64,000 bases of DNA, taken from positions 3,292,691 to 3,356,690 of the forward strand of contig JAKSZT010053928.1 of NCBI GenBank assembly GCA_026826555.1, in the 5' to 3' direction. Under the pieces are notes generated by a model that saw nothing but the letters and a program-made list of their open reading frames with translations, was not told the origin of the DNA and did no database searches. Below are positions 33,602 through 44,993 of the stretch, piece after piece (position 1 is the stretch's first letter; each line of letters starts with the position of its first letter). Origin of the DNA: Tolypeutes matacus. Lineage: Eukaryota; Chordata; Mammalia; Cingulata; Chlamyphoridae. Made by a program: the position numbers and the translations under genes.

Positions 33602-34125
33602 AGTTACTCATTCTTAGCAGTGGTTCTCTGGAATCAGCAAGCTATGAAGATAATGGTACTCAGTATAACCCCTTTTTAGGTGGTTTAGGGTCTCATTCTT
33701 GGATCTTCAATACCCTGATACCCTGGGACCACCTGAGCTATAGTTGATGAGTAACTATCATGATATGTATCAAAACTGCCGCCTATCTGATCTAAAATGG
33801 AGGGTAAAAAAGAGTACCCAGATAAAACTTGGAAGGAAAGGAAGCTGCATCTTCCAATCTGCTGCTTAGTAACAATGTTTAACACAAAATCGCAGTATTT
33901 GATTTTACCTTTGGTAAAAAATATTACCATATTAAACAAATGTTTGCAAAATACAAAATTATTAGTGGAAGTAGATTCTTGTTAGTTTTCTGAATTGCCT
34001 GCATTTTAATGATTATAATATGGAGATATAAGCATTTTCTCATTTTTATTGGTATGAAGATTAAAAACTGATGCTGAAAAAGATGAGAGGTATAGCTTAT
34101 AACTGAATGCAAAAACCTACATGGA

Positions 34126-34305
34126 GGGAAGCGGCTGTGGCTCAATCAGTAGGGCTCCCGTTTACCATATGGGAGGCCCCGGGTTCGGTTCCCGGGGCCT
34201 CCTGGTGAAGGCAAGCCCGCCCGCACAGCGTGGTTAGCTGACCCAGCAAACACGAGCAGCAAGGGGGGGATAAATGAATAAATAAATAAAATCTTAAAAA
34301 AAAAC
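34126..34305 (+). mobile_element. Long DAS-type SINE (sense), exact TSD, intact A and B boxes
   Basis: Reads directly as a tRNA head: GGAAGCGGCTGTGGCTCAAT, AGTAGGGCTCCCG, then GGGTTCGGTTCCCGGGG, a unique body and an (A/T)n tail. Exact 15-bp TSD AAAAACCTACATGGA at 34111-34125 and 34306-34320. RNA polymerase III A and B boxes are intact, so it could be transcribed. Best sense reference copy in the window. Confidence 0.96.
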
Positions 34306-34924
34306 AAAAACCTACATGGACACATCATATGTTTTCTAACAGATATTTCAAAATATAAAGGACAATAAACCATATAACCATTTAACATATTCTAGATTTT
34401 CTATTTCTTGACACTGGAATTAAAAGACAGGCTACAAAATAGTATTACATTAGCATCTAATTTTTTAAAGTGTAGTTTATTTGTGCTTATATGCATAGAA
34501 AAAGTTAAAATATATATATATACCAAGATGTAACATGGTTCTATCTGGGTGAATTAATAGGTTTTTAATTTTTTTCCCCCTTAGCTCATCTGTATACGTT
34601 TACACATTTTTCAGTAATAAACATACATTTCTTTTACAATAAGAAAAAATTTTCAAAAAATTTTTTTAATGTATAGATACTTATTGTTTCATTCTTAAGT
34701 ACATAGAATGAACACACATTTATTTGGGATAGCCACGTGGGACACAATAAAAAGGCAGTGGGACACATGAAGAGTCAATGGTAATATTCTTTTCTTAGAT
34801 TGTTCTTCTAAAACCATAGCCGCAGTAATAGACTTCTCCTGCCATGGCCATGGCAGGAGAGCTAGCAATAAGACAGAAAATAGTAACTTTTTACCTAGGA
34901 ATAAATAAATACTTTGGCTTTAGG

Positions 34925-35183
34925 GGTTTTTTTATTTTTCCTTCTTATTGTAAAAGTACATTCTCATTTTTTAAAAAAACAAAACTTTAGGAATACAGAA
35001 AAATACAAAGAAGTAAATCATAATCACCTATAAACCTGTATTTGAGTTGTAAGAATTATTAATGTTTTGAAACATTTTTTCTAGATAGATATATATATAT
35101 ATATGCATTTATACACAAATGTATGAATAGATATGTAGAAGAGTAATATAGGTTTGTAGAAGGATAAATGGATACACTCCTAG

Positions 35184-35216
<33 letters not shown>

Positions 35217-35510
35217 ATTATGGGTAGAAATCAAAATTCTCACAATACATAGAAACATTTGTAAAATGATATATAAATATATATGCATATATGTGTATCC
35301 TAGTTTACTTTATATCATGCTTTAGACACTCAACATTTATGAACATTTTCCCATGTTATCAAAAATTCCCCAAAATCATAATTTTTAATGGCTGTATTTT
35401 CTTTTATCATTATCTTAATATATTTAATTATCCTGTTCTTGATGGCCATAAAGATTGTTTCCACATTATCACAGTTATTAGAAATGCTGTTATATCTTTG
35501 ATAGAAATAG
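34925..35510 (-). mobile_element. Old L1M 3' region hosting a small insertion
   Basis: Minus-strand L1M text: CCTTCTTATTGTAAAAGTAC, AACATTTTCCCATGTTATCAAAAATTCCCC, AATTTTTAATGGCTGTATTTTC, GTTTCCACATTATCACAGTTATTAGAAATGC. Interrupted at 35192-35297. Confidence 0.6.
35192..35297 (-). mobile_element. 106-bp orphan L1 3' terminus with TSD
   Basis: T-run followed by TATTATGGGTAGAAATCAAAATTC, ACAATACATAGAAACATTTG and TAAAATGATATATAAATATATATGCATATATGTG. This matches the terminal bases (about 58425-58515) of the L1 at 58408. Exact 14-bp TSD TCCTAGTTTACTTT at 35178-35191 and 35298-35311. A very short 5'-truncated retrotransposition product. Confidence 0.9.
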
Positions 35511-35589
35511 CTTTTTTTTTCTAGATATTCTAGTCCCTTTTTTCCCCCTAGATGTTCCAGTTCCATATAATTTTTTTTCTATCATTCCA

Positions 35590-36660
35590 GTACCTTTGCA
35601 GTCACTAACTTTTCACTACTCATTGCTGCTTTAGTCTCCTTTAGGGGGTATCTCTTCTTCTTGCATTCCTTAATTATTAGCTCTCCTTAGGCAGGGCATA
35701 GTCATAGTTGTAAAAAATCAGTTCTCAGCCCCCTTCTCCTCCTTCTCTATTGTCTTCCTAGGTGATCTCATCCAGATCCATAACTTTGAAGACCATCTGT
35801 GTGCTGATGATTACAATATTTAGCCCTGAGCTCTCTCCAGAGTGCAACATTCATATCTAATTCCATCTTGACATCTCCGTTTCTCTGTTTAATAGACATA
35901 ATATATTTAAATCAGAGCCCTTTATTCCTTCCCCAGTTTTCTCTTTCTCAGTAAATTTTCTTTCCATCTATCTAGTTGCTCAAGGCAAGAATTTAGGTAT
36001 TATCGTTGATTGCTTGTTTTTCTTTACTTTGAAACCAATAGCAAATCTTATCAATCCTACTTCCATTATATTCTAAATCAATCATCTTGTTTGTCTTCAG
36101 TATCACCACTTCAGTGCAAGCCATCATCATCTTTTACTTGGATTCATAACAATTACATTCTAACTGAACTTCCTGCTTCCATCTCCAATCTATTTTCTAT
36201 AGTTTTATCTTTTTTTTAATACATGAAACCATGTCACTCCCTTGCTTAAAAATCCTTCAGTGGTCTGCCATTATATTTCAGATAATTTAAACTCCTTACC
36301 ATAAGCCCCCTTTGATGTGACCTGGTATACCCATCCAACCTCATCTTCTGCCTCTTTCTGTTGTGTTCATCAAATACTCCAAGCTTTTTTTCCTCACTTG
36401 GTTTTGCTTCTCCCTAGAATGCTCTCCTCATACATTTCTGTATCATTTCAGATGCTACTTTTGCAAGGAAGCTCAACTTATCTTACTATGTTATCTGATT
36501 GAGCCAACTGCACAGCAGCTCTATTAATCTTCCACAATATTTTTTATTTATTAGGTTATGCTTATCTCAATCTGAAATATTCTCATTTGTTTTACTTGTT
36601 TATTGTCTGTCTCTTTCCACTGGTCTTTGAGGGCAGGTTATGAGTTCTCAAACTTACTGA
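35590..36660 (+). mobile_element. LINE-2 fragment (about 1 kb)
   Basis: Classic L2 order: AACCATGTCACTCCCTTGC, TTAAAAATCCTTCAGTGG, CTGCCATTATATTTCAGATAATTTAAACTCC, CCCTTTGATGTGACCTGG, CTAGAATGCTCTCC, AAGGAAGCTCAACTTATC, and the ending TTGTCTGTCTCTTTCCACTGG, GAGGGCAGG. Ancient, no open frame. Confidence 0.8.
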
Positions 36661-37152
36661 ATAAAAGAAGTTCCAGTTGTACTAAGGTTTTTTTTTTTTT
36701 TTTTTTTTTGCTATGTAGCTTAATAATACTTTGATACTATGTGGCAGCACAAGGACAAGTTCAAGTAACAAATTAGGCTCAATTTTTATATTAACTACTC
36801 AAGGAGTACTGATAAGGCCCTTAATCTATTTGTTTCCTAATCTATAGAAATAGGGGAACAGACCATCTCTAAGGCTCTGATGACTGAAAGATTCTACGCT
36901 TTCTTCTAATTTGGAAAGATCTCACTCTAGTAATTATTGTTTTGCATTCAAGAAAAAAATATTATTTGGCTTTTGATGTTGAGAAATTCTTGATACAGGA
37001 AAAGTAGCTACATGAGATTGGCAAACATTTGTATTGCTTTAAAAATGTTTAAGCATTTGTATTATTGACTTTGTATCAACAATAACACAGTCTTCTTTAC
37101 AGTGTAAGGGGAGACTAGGCCTAGGAAATCTCTTAGGTCCCTTCTGGATTTT

Positions 37153-37367
37153 TTTGTTTTTAGGTACCAGGGCTGGGGAATGAACCTGGCACCTCGTCTG
37201 TGGGAAGCTGGCACTCAACCACTGAGCCACATCAGCTCCCCTGATTTGGTTTTTTCATTTGTTTGCTTGTTGTTTGTTTTTTTTTGTTTTTAGGAGGCAC
37301 CCGGAACCGAGCCCAGGATCTCCCATGTGGGAAGCGGGCGCTCAGCCTCTTGACCTACATCCGTTCC
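37153..37367 (-). mobile_element. Dimeric DAS-type SINE, 14-bp TSD
   Basis: Monomers at about 37160-37232 (ends ACTGAGCCACATCAGCTCCC) and 37290-37367 (ends GACCTACATCCGTTCCCC) with a TTTGTTTGCTTGTTG linker. TSD CCCTTCTGGATTTT at 37139-37152 and 37368-37381. Same architecture as 4989-5181 and 58037-58283. Confidence 0.92.
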
Positions 37368-38640
37368 CCCTTCTGGATTTTAAGTGATATGATTTCATGA
37401 GAATTTATTTTATTTTTAAACTTTTATCAAAATCCTCATGTAATCATAGTCAAGTTGCCCAACCTAACTGATTTCTGGATTGATAGGAAAACAAATTGTA
37501 CTGAAAAAACTCAGATTTTTAAAAAATTAAAATATTAATTAAACATTGCATTTGAGCTTTTACAGCTACTTACAAGATTTTTGTTTAATTTTTTTCCTAG
37601 TTTTTTTATTTTAAATAAAATTTTGTTGAAGAATATCATTCTTATGTGAATATACATAATAAGTGTATATAATAAAAGTTGTGAGTTTACAAAACAGACA
37701 TGCATACCATCATAAAAGGCCCCCATACAACTCTCCACCACCAACACACCTTGCATTGTTGTGAAACATTTGTTACAAACTGTGAAAGAGCATCTTCAAA
37801 ATATTACTACTAACATAGTCAATATCTTATATTTGGTGTATTTTCCCCCAACCCACCTGATTATTATTATTTTCTTTTTTTATTATTATTATTTTTAAAG
37901 AAGCTCTAGATTACATAAATGTTATATGAAAAATATTGGGGATTCCCATATACTTTGCCCCCTCCCCCTCCCACACTTTTCCCCATTAACAACTTCTTTC
38001 ATTAGCATGGTACATTTGTTAAAATTGATGAACACATATTGAAGCATTGCTACTAACCATGGTCTGTAGTTTACATTATGGTTTACATTTTGCACCGCAC
38101 AATATTATAGGTTTTGATAGCTCTTACAGTTAGGTCTTTCATCCATTTTGAATTGAGTTTTGTATATGGTGTGAAGTAGGGATCCTCCTTTTTTTTTTTT
38201 TTTTTTGCAAGTGGAGATCCAGCAGTTTTCCCAGCACCATTTGTTGAAGAGGCTCTTCTTTCCCAATTGACTGGTCTTTGCCACCTTGCCAAAAATTAGT
38301 TAGCCATAAATGTGAGGGTTGATTTCTAAGCTGAATTCTATTCCATTGGTCTATATGTCTGCCCTTGTGCCAGTACCAGACTGTTTTGATTGCTGTGGCT
38401 TTTAATAAGTTTCATGATCAGAAAGTGTGAGTCCTTCAACTTTGCTATTCTTTTTCAAGATAGCTTTATCCATTTGGGACCACTTACCCTTCCATATAAA
38501 TGTGATGATTGGCTTTTCCATTTCTGCAAAGAAGGTTGTTGGAATTTTGTTTGACAATGCATTGAATCTATAAATTGCTTTGACATCTTAATAATATTTA
38601 TTCTTCCAATCCAAGAACATGGAATATCCTTCCATTTATT

Positions 38641-38914
38641 TCTTTTTTTTTTTTAAGATTTATTTTATTTATTTATTTATTTTAATTTATTTATCCCCCC
38701 CCCTTGCTGCTTGTGTTCCCTGTATCCATTTGCTGTGTGTTTTTCTGTGTCTGCTTATCTCCCTTTGTTGCATCATCTTGCTGCACCAGCTCACCGCAGG
38801 CCGTCAGCAAACTAAGCCGCGCAGGCCAGCTTGCCTTCACCAGGAGGCCCCGGGTTCCCGGGGCCTCCCATATGGTAAACGGGAGCCCAACCAGTTGAGC
38901 CACAGCCACTTCCC
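38641..38914 (-). mobile_element. Long DAS-type SINE variant in L1 ORF2
   Basis: T-run and (ATTT)n, ATCCCCCCCCCTTGCTGC, an extended middle resembling the 33362 copy (TGTTGCATCATCTTGCTGC), CACCAGGAGGCCCCGGG, then a shortened B-box region in which about 15 bases (AACCGAACC region) are lost, and AGTTGAGCCACAGCCACTTCC. No clean TSD. Confidence 0.85.
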
Positions 38915-40251
38915 CTTAGGTCTTCTTTCATTTCTTTTAGTAATATTTTGTAGTTTTCCGTGTATAAATCCTTTACATCCTTGGTGAGATTTATTCCTAG
39001 ATATTTGATTCTTTTAGTTGCTGTTATAAATGGAATTTTTTTCTTAATTTCTTCTTCCAGTTGTTCATTGCTTATGTATAGAAATACTCCTGATCTTTCA
39101 GTGTTTATCTTGTATTCTACCATTTTGCTGAATTCATCTATTTGCTTTAGGAAGTTTCTTGTGGATTTTTCAGGCTTTTCTGTATATATGATCATATCAT
39201 TTGCAAATAGGGAAAGTTTTACTTCCTCCTTTCAAATTTAGATGCCTGTTATTTCACTCTTGCCTAATTGCTCCAGCTAGAATTTCCAGTACAATGTTAA
39301 ATAACAGTGGTGACAGTGGACATCCTTGTCTTATTCCTGATCTTAGAGGGAAAACTGTCAGACTTTCACTATTGAGTATGATGTTAGCTGTGGGTTTTTC
39401 ATAGATGCTTTTTATTCTGTTGAGGAAGTTCCCTTCTATTACTGGTTTTCTAAGTGGTTTTTTTTTTTGTTGTTGTTGTTGTTTTTAATGAAGAGGGGGT
39501 GTTGGATTTTGTCGGACACCTTTTCTGCTTCAATTGAGATGATCATGTGTATTTTTCCTTTGTTATATTAATGTGGTATATTACATATTGATTTTCTTAT
39601 GTTGAACCACCCTTGCGTACCCACTTGATCCCAGTGTATAATTCTTTTGATGTGCTGTTGGATTTGGTTTGGTAATATTTTATTGAGGATTTTTGCATCT
39701 ATATTTTATTGAGGATTTTTGCATCTATATTCATAGGGATAGTGGTTTGTAGTTTCTTTTCAAGCTTTATCTGGCTTTGTTACGAGTGTGATATTGGCCT
39801 CATAGAATGAGTTAGGGAGGGTTCCCTCCATTTCAGTTTTTTTGAAGATGTTGAACAGAATAGGTCTTACTTCTTCTTGAAATGTTTGGTAAAATTCATC
39901 TTCGAAGCCATCAGGTCCTGGGCTTTTCTTGGGGAGTTTTGGATTACTGATTCAGTCACGTTATTAGTTATTGGTTTGTTGAGATCTGTTTCTTCTTGAG
40001 TCAGTATGGTAATTTTGTGTATTTCTAGAAATTTGTCCATTTCATCTAGTTATCCAATTTGGTTGTTCATAGTATCCTCTAATAGGTCCTTTTTATTTTT
40101 GTGGAGTTGATAGTAATATCCTCTTTTTCTTTTTAGATTTTAGTTATTTGTGTCCTCTTTCTTTTTTCTTTGTCAAGCTAGCTAATGGTTTGTAGATTTT
40201 ATTGGTCTTTTCAAAGAACCAACTTTTGGTTTCCTTCATTCTGTTGTTTTT

Positions 40252-40376
40252 TTCTTTTCTTTTCTTTTCTTTTCTTTTCTTTTCTTTTCTTTTCTTTTCT
40301 TTTCTTTTCTTTTCTTTNNNNNNNNNNTTTCTTTTCTTTTCTTTTCTTTTCTTTTCTTTTCTTTTCTTTTCTTTAT
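40252..40376. repeat. (TTTTC)n microsatellite with a 10-N assembly gap
   Basis: Pure TTTTC pentamers on both sides of ten N at 40318-40327, within the L1 ORF2 remnant. Length is unresolved by the assembly. Confidence 0.95.
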
Positions 40377-40499
40377 TCTCTGTCACATTATCTCTGCTCT
40401 CATCTTTGTTATTTCTTTCTTTCTGCTTGCTTTGTGTTTAGTTTGCTTCTCTTTTTCTAGACCCTCTAGTTTTGAGGTAAGATCTTTGATTTGAGATCT

Positions 40500-40617
40500 T
40501 TTTTTTTTTTTTTTTTAATTTTTTGATTGTTATTTTTTTTAGGAGGTACCGGGGATTGAACCCGGAACCTCGTACGTATGAAGCAGGCACTCAACCACTG
40601 AGCTATACCTACTCTAC
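40500..40617 (-). mobile_element. Short DAS-type SINE
   Basis: T-run, TTTTTAGGAGGTACCGGGG, ATTGAACCCGGAACC (complemented B box), CAACCACTGAGCTATACC. Flanking T-rich L1 text hides the TSD. Inserted in the L1 ORF2 remnant. Confidence 0.85.
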
Positions 40618-41993
40618 TCTTCTTTTTTAATGTAAACATGTAGAACTATAAATATCCCTCTTAACACTGCCTTTACTGAAGCCCATTAGTTTTGGCATGT
40701 TGTGTTTTTATTTTCATTTGTCTCAAGATATTTTCTAGTTTCCTTTGTGATTTCTTCTTTGACCCATAGGTTGTTTAACAGTACATTGCTTGGTTTCCAC
40801 ATATTTATGAATTTTCCATTTCTCCCTCTATTATTGATTTCTAGCTTCATTCGTTTGTGGTTGGAAAAGATATGTTGTATGATTTCAATATTTTTTAATT
40901 TATTGAGACTTGTTTTGTGATCCAAATATGGTTTTATCTTGGAGAATGATCCATGTGCACTGGAGTAGAATGTGTAATGTGTTGTTGGGTGAAGTCTTCT
41001 TTATATGTCTGTTAGGTCTAGCTGGTTTAGAGTATCATTCAAGTCTTTTATTTCCTTATTGATCTTCTGTCTGGATGTTCTATCTCTATTAATGAAAATG
41101 GTGTAATCTGTAAGTGTTATGTCTTCTTGTTGAATTGACCCCTTTATCAGTATATAGTTATCCTTTTTGTTCTTTGTAACAATATAACTACCCCAGTTCT
41201 TGTTTGATTACTATTTGCACAGTACATTTTTTTCTATCCTTTCACTTTAACTCTACTTACCTCTTTTAATTTAAGGTGTATCTCTAATAAACAGCATATG
41301 GTTGGGTCATGCTTCTTTATCCATTCTGCCCATGTCTGCCTTTGTTTGGCAAGTTAATCAATTTACATTTAATGTAACTACTCACTTTCTTTTGCCATTT
41401 TGCTATTTTGTATTTGTAAGCTTTATACTTTTTTTGACTCGCAATTCTTCCCTTAATACCTACTTCTGTATTTATTTGGCATTTTGAGACCTTTCTCATT
41501 TCTTTCTGAATATATTTTTCATGTATTTTCTTTGTGGTTACTGTAAGGTTAAAACTTAAAATTTTAAATCTGTAGCAATTATATTTTATTTGATATCAAC
41601 TTATCTTCAATAATAATATACACATACACTGTTCCTAAACCCCTCCTTTCCCCCCACCTTTTTTTGTACTTGCCTCACATTACATCTTTGTATACTGTAT
41701 ATCCAAACCCAAGAATTTATCATACTTTTTATGCATTTGCATTTTAGCACCTGTATGAATCAAGAAGTAGAGTTATATAACAAACAGTACAACAGTACTG
41801 GCATTTGTAATTACCCATATAATCACCGTTACCAGAAGTTTTGGTTTCTTTTTATTGCTTTTATCCACTGTCCCTTGTCCTTTCCTTTCAGTCTGAAGAA
41901 CTTCTGTTAACATTGTTTGTGGGACAGTCTATTGGTGACCAGTTCCCTCAGCTTTTGTTTATCTGAGACTATCTTAATATCTCTCTCATTTTT

Positions 41994-42472
41994 TAAAATA
42001 AAATTTTATTGACGTGTATCATACATACAGGCACATACATAAACCGTAAGTGTATAGTAAAGGTTGTGAACTTATAAAACAAACATGCCTATTATCATAT
42101 AGGGCTCCCATACATCACCCCGCAACCAACACCTTGCATTGTTGTGAAACATTTGTTATAAACTATGAAAGAGAATCATTAAAATATTACTACTGACTAT
42201 AGCCCATATATTAACATCCAATTATTAACACCCTGTATTAGTAATATGTGTTATAGTGACAGAATGTTCTCACATTTGTTCTGTTAACCACAGTCCTCCT
42301 TTCGCCACTGGATTCCCTGTGTTATACAGTCCCGTGCTTTGTATAATCCATTCAAAGTGTATATTCAGTTGCTCTCATTTTCATTACAGAGTTATACTGT
42401 CATCACCTCAGTCAATTTTAGAACGTTTTCATTTCTCCAGAAGGAAAAATTGCATACCCCCTTGTACCCTCA
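41994..42472 (-). mobile_element. 5'-truncated L1 3'UTR nested in the larger L1
   Basis: AAAATAAAATTTTATTGACG, TAAGTGTATAGTAAAGGTTG, ACAAACATGCCTATTATC, ACACCTTGCATTGTTGTGAAAC: the same 3'UTR module as at 17430 and 37640. Flanks ATCTCTCTCATTTTT (41979-41993) and ATCTCCCTCATTTTT (42473-42487) are a 15-bp TSD with one mismatch. After the right copy the host L1 text continues (GAAAGAAAGTTTTGCCAGC). Confidence 0.82.
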
Positions 42473-44602
42473 ATCTCCCTCATTTTTGAAAGAAAGTTTT
42501 GCCAGCTATAAAATTCTTGGTTGACAGTTGTTTTCTTTCAGCACCTTAAATATTTTGTACCACTGCCGCCTTGCTTCCATGGTTCTGGTGACAAATCAAT
42601 ACTTAATCTTAATGGATTACCCTTATATGTAACTTGTTGCTTTTCTCTTGCAGCTTTTAAAGCCTTCTTCTTGTTCTCAACTTTGGACAATTTGTTTACT
42701 ATGTGTCTCAGCATGGTTCTCTTTGCATTTATCTTGTTTGGAGTGTGTTGGGCTTCTTGAGTGTGAATATTCATGTCTTCAGTTAAATTTGGGAAGTTTT
42801 ATCCCATTATTTCTTTGAATATTTCTTCTGCCCCTTTTTCTGTTTTTCCTACTTTGGGGACTTCCATAATGCATATATTGGTATGTTTGATGGTATCCCA
42901 ACAGGTCTTCTAGGCTCTGTTCATTCTTTTTTGTTCTTTTATTTTTCTGCTTCTCAGCCTGTATCATTTCAGTTGCCTTGACTTCAAATTCATGTATTCT
43001 TTCTTCTGCCACCTCAAATCTGCCCATCTAGGAAATTTTTCATGTCAGTTATTATGTTCTTCAACTCCAGCATTTCCTTGGGAGAGATTACCATATGGTT
43101 CATTCATTGTTTTGTTTTGTTTTTCTATCCTTTAGTAATCTTTCTCCATGTTTTCCTTTATCTCCTTGAGCATATTGAAGATCATTATTTTGAAGTCTCT
43201 CTGTTCAGTAAGTCCAAAGTCTTGTCCACTTCATTGATTGATTCTTTGATTTTTATCTTGTTCCTTTGGATGGACCATCATGTGGAAACTCCATTCACAG
43301 GAGTTTCTTTGTTTTGTAATCTTTCGTTATACATTGTCATATTTTAAAGTGTTAACTGGGATTTAATCCCTGGGTAGTCCCTTAAAAAGTTTGAATCCAC
43401 CTAGTGATATGACAGAGATTTTCTTGAATGGGAAGAGCTAATCAAAACAAACAAACCTAGGCAAAAAGCACCGTTCATTTTCTTTACAAATTGGTTCTGC
43501 TCTGGCTTATGGTTTACTTCAGAGCTTAGCCCTCCTATCAAGCAGATCAACCTGAGACAAATGGTAAGTACAGGATCCTCCCTGTCTTATCTGAGCCTGC
43601 CTGGAGCTGGAGCCAGGGACCCTGCTTCTATCCTAGCTGTGTGCTCCCTGGATGTCCCAGGAATACCCAGTTTACAGTCCACAGGAATTTGAATGAAAGT
43701 CCCCATGTACTCAGTTTGAAACAGACCTCCTCCCTCCTCCTGGGTACTATTCCTATTGACTTAATGCAGATTGCCTTTGCCCCAGGATGTTTCAACTTAA
43801 TTGTTTCTCACTGTCCCAGCTGGACAAACTCTGGGAGGGCAAGCTTGAGACACTTTCCCCTGCTCAGTCTCTCAGAGTTTCACCCAGTAAATTGGCACTG
43901 ACATACTTGCAGCCCTGTATGCACACAGGCATACTGCTTCCTCTGAAACAAGCAAGAGACCCACAAGGGGAGTACAAGTTGGTTCCACACTGTATTTTGG
44001 AGGAGGTGGTAGAGATGCCAACAAATGTGCCAGAAGCTTCTTCTATGACTTCTGAAGCTATGTCTTCTTAATTCAGCACTAACCTGATGTTTTGTTCCCC
44101 ACGCTGCTTAAAACAAATACCATGAAATGATTTGGCTTGAATAATGGGAATTCATTAGGCTGAGAAAATGCCCAAATCAAGGCAATGTTTTCTTCCTGAA
44201 GACTGGCTGGGGCAATCCTTGGCTCCTCTGCCACACACAGTGTCAAATCACCACACTCCACCCTCTGGACCCCCAAAAGTACTGGTTCTTTCCTTATGCA
44301 GATACATTCATTCCATCACAATATCTCAAAGGCTTCAAGTCATTTCAGTAACATGACTTAGACATAACACAAAATCTCATAGAAATTATAGGCGTGGTCA
44401 TCCTGTGACCATTGAAACCTAGAGAAGGAGTTATCTGCCTCCATTATATAGTGGAGGGACAGGCATAGAATAAACATTTCCATTCCCAACGGAAAAGCTT
44501 GGAAGGAAAACAGGGCCATGGGTCCCAAATAATTCTGAAACCTTGCAGGGCATACTCCATTAGACTTCAAGGTCTGAGAATCATCTATGGAATGATGTTT
44601 TT

Positions 44603-44777
44603 GTTGTTGTTGTTGTTGGCTCCCTAGTTTCTTTGCTAGTTGTCTGCTTGTTGTTTTTGCTCATTGCTCGTTTTTGCTTGTTGTTTTGTTTTGTTTTCTT
44701 TAGGAGGCACAGGGAACTGAAACCAGGACCTCCCATGTAGGAGGCTGTTGTGCAACTGCTTGAGCCACATCTGCTCC
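44603..44777 (-). mobile_element. DAS-type SINE with TSD
   Basis: TTG-rich tail and linker, TTTAGGAGGCACAGGGAACTG, AAACCAGGACCTCCC and CTTGAGCCACATCTGCTCC. TSD TGGAATGATGTTTT (44589-44602) and TGGAATGATATTTT (44778-44791). Inserted in the MaLR internal region. Confidence 0.88.
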
Positions 44778-44993
44778 TGGAATGATATTTTGTCCTTCTG
44801 GCCTGATGAAACGGCAACCTCACCCCTTCCAAATGCTAGTGCAGAGGCTATGTTCTCCCCAAACACTGAGGGAAGGTTCCACCCTCCTCAAGAATTTGGG
44901 TGGTGGCCAGGCATTAGGTTCACCCTCTTCAAACATCAGCATAGTGGCCAGATTCTCTGCAGTCCCACAGGCATCTGAGAAAACTGGGGTAGT

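Larger units (their letters stand above)
38105..41350 (-). pseudogene. L1 ORF2 remnant
   Basis: Frames at 39195-38915 (LFAND-type RT box reading [20 protein letters not shown] and the [28 protein letters not shown] block), 40386-40144 and 40925-40686. Many stops and frameshifts. The catalytic box again shows Asn in place of the first Asp (FAND, around 39200). A perfect 26-bp tandem duplication at 39675-39726 adds another break. Confidence 0.8.
37590..44080 (-). mobile_element. Large decayed L1 (3'UTR to part of 5'UTR)
   Basis: Minus-strand order: 3'UTR (37590-38100), then with C-terminal ORF2 missing, RT-side ORF2 (38105-41350), ORF1/upstream region (41880-43030) and 5'UTR (about 43050-44080). 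The 5'UTR resumes at 46983-47465 beyond a MaLR-type insertion. Hosts SINEs at 38641 and 40500, a (TTTTC)n array at 40252 and a nested L1 3'UTR at 41994-42472. Overall size fits a once near-complete element. Confidence 0.8.

Noticed and set aside
34126..34200. tRNA gene-like head with intact A and B boxes
   Set aside because: It is the head of a SINE with A-tail and TSD, present in over 20 copies, so not a functional tRNA gene.
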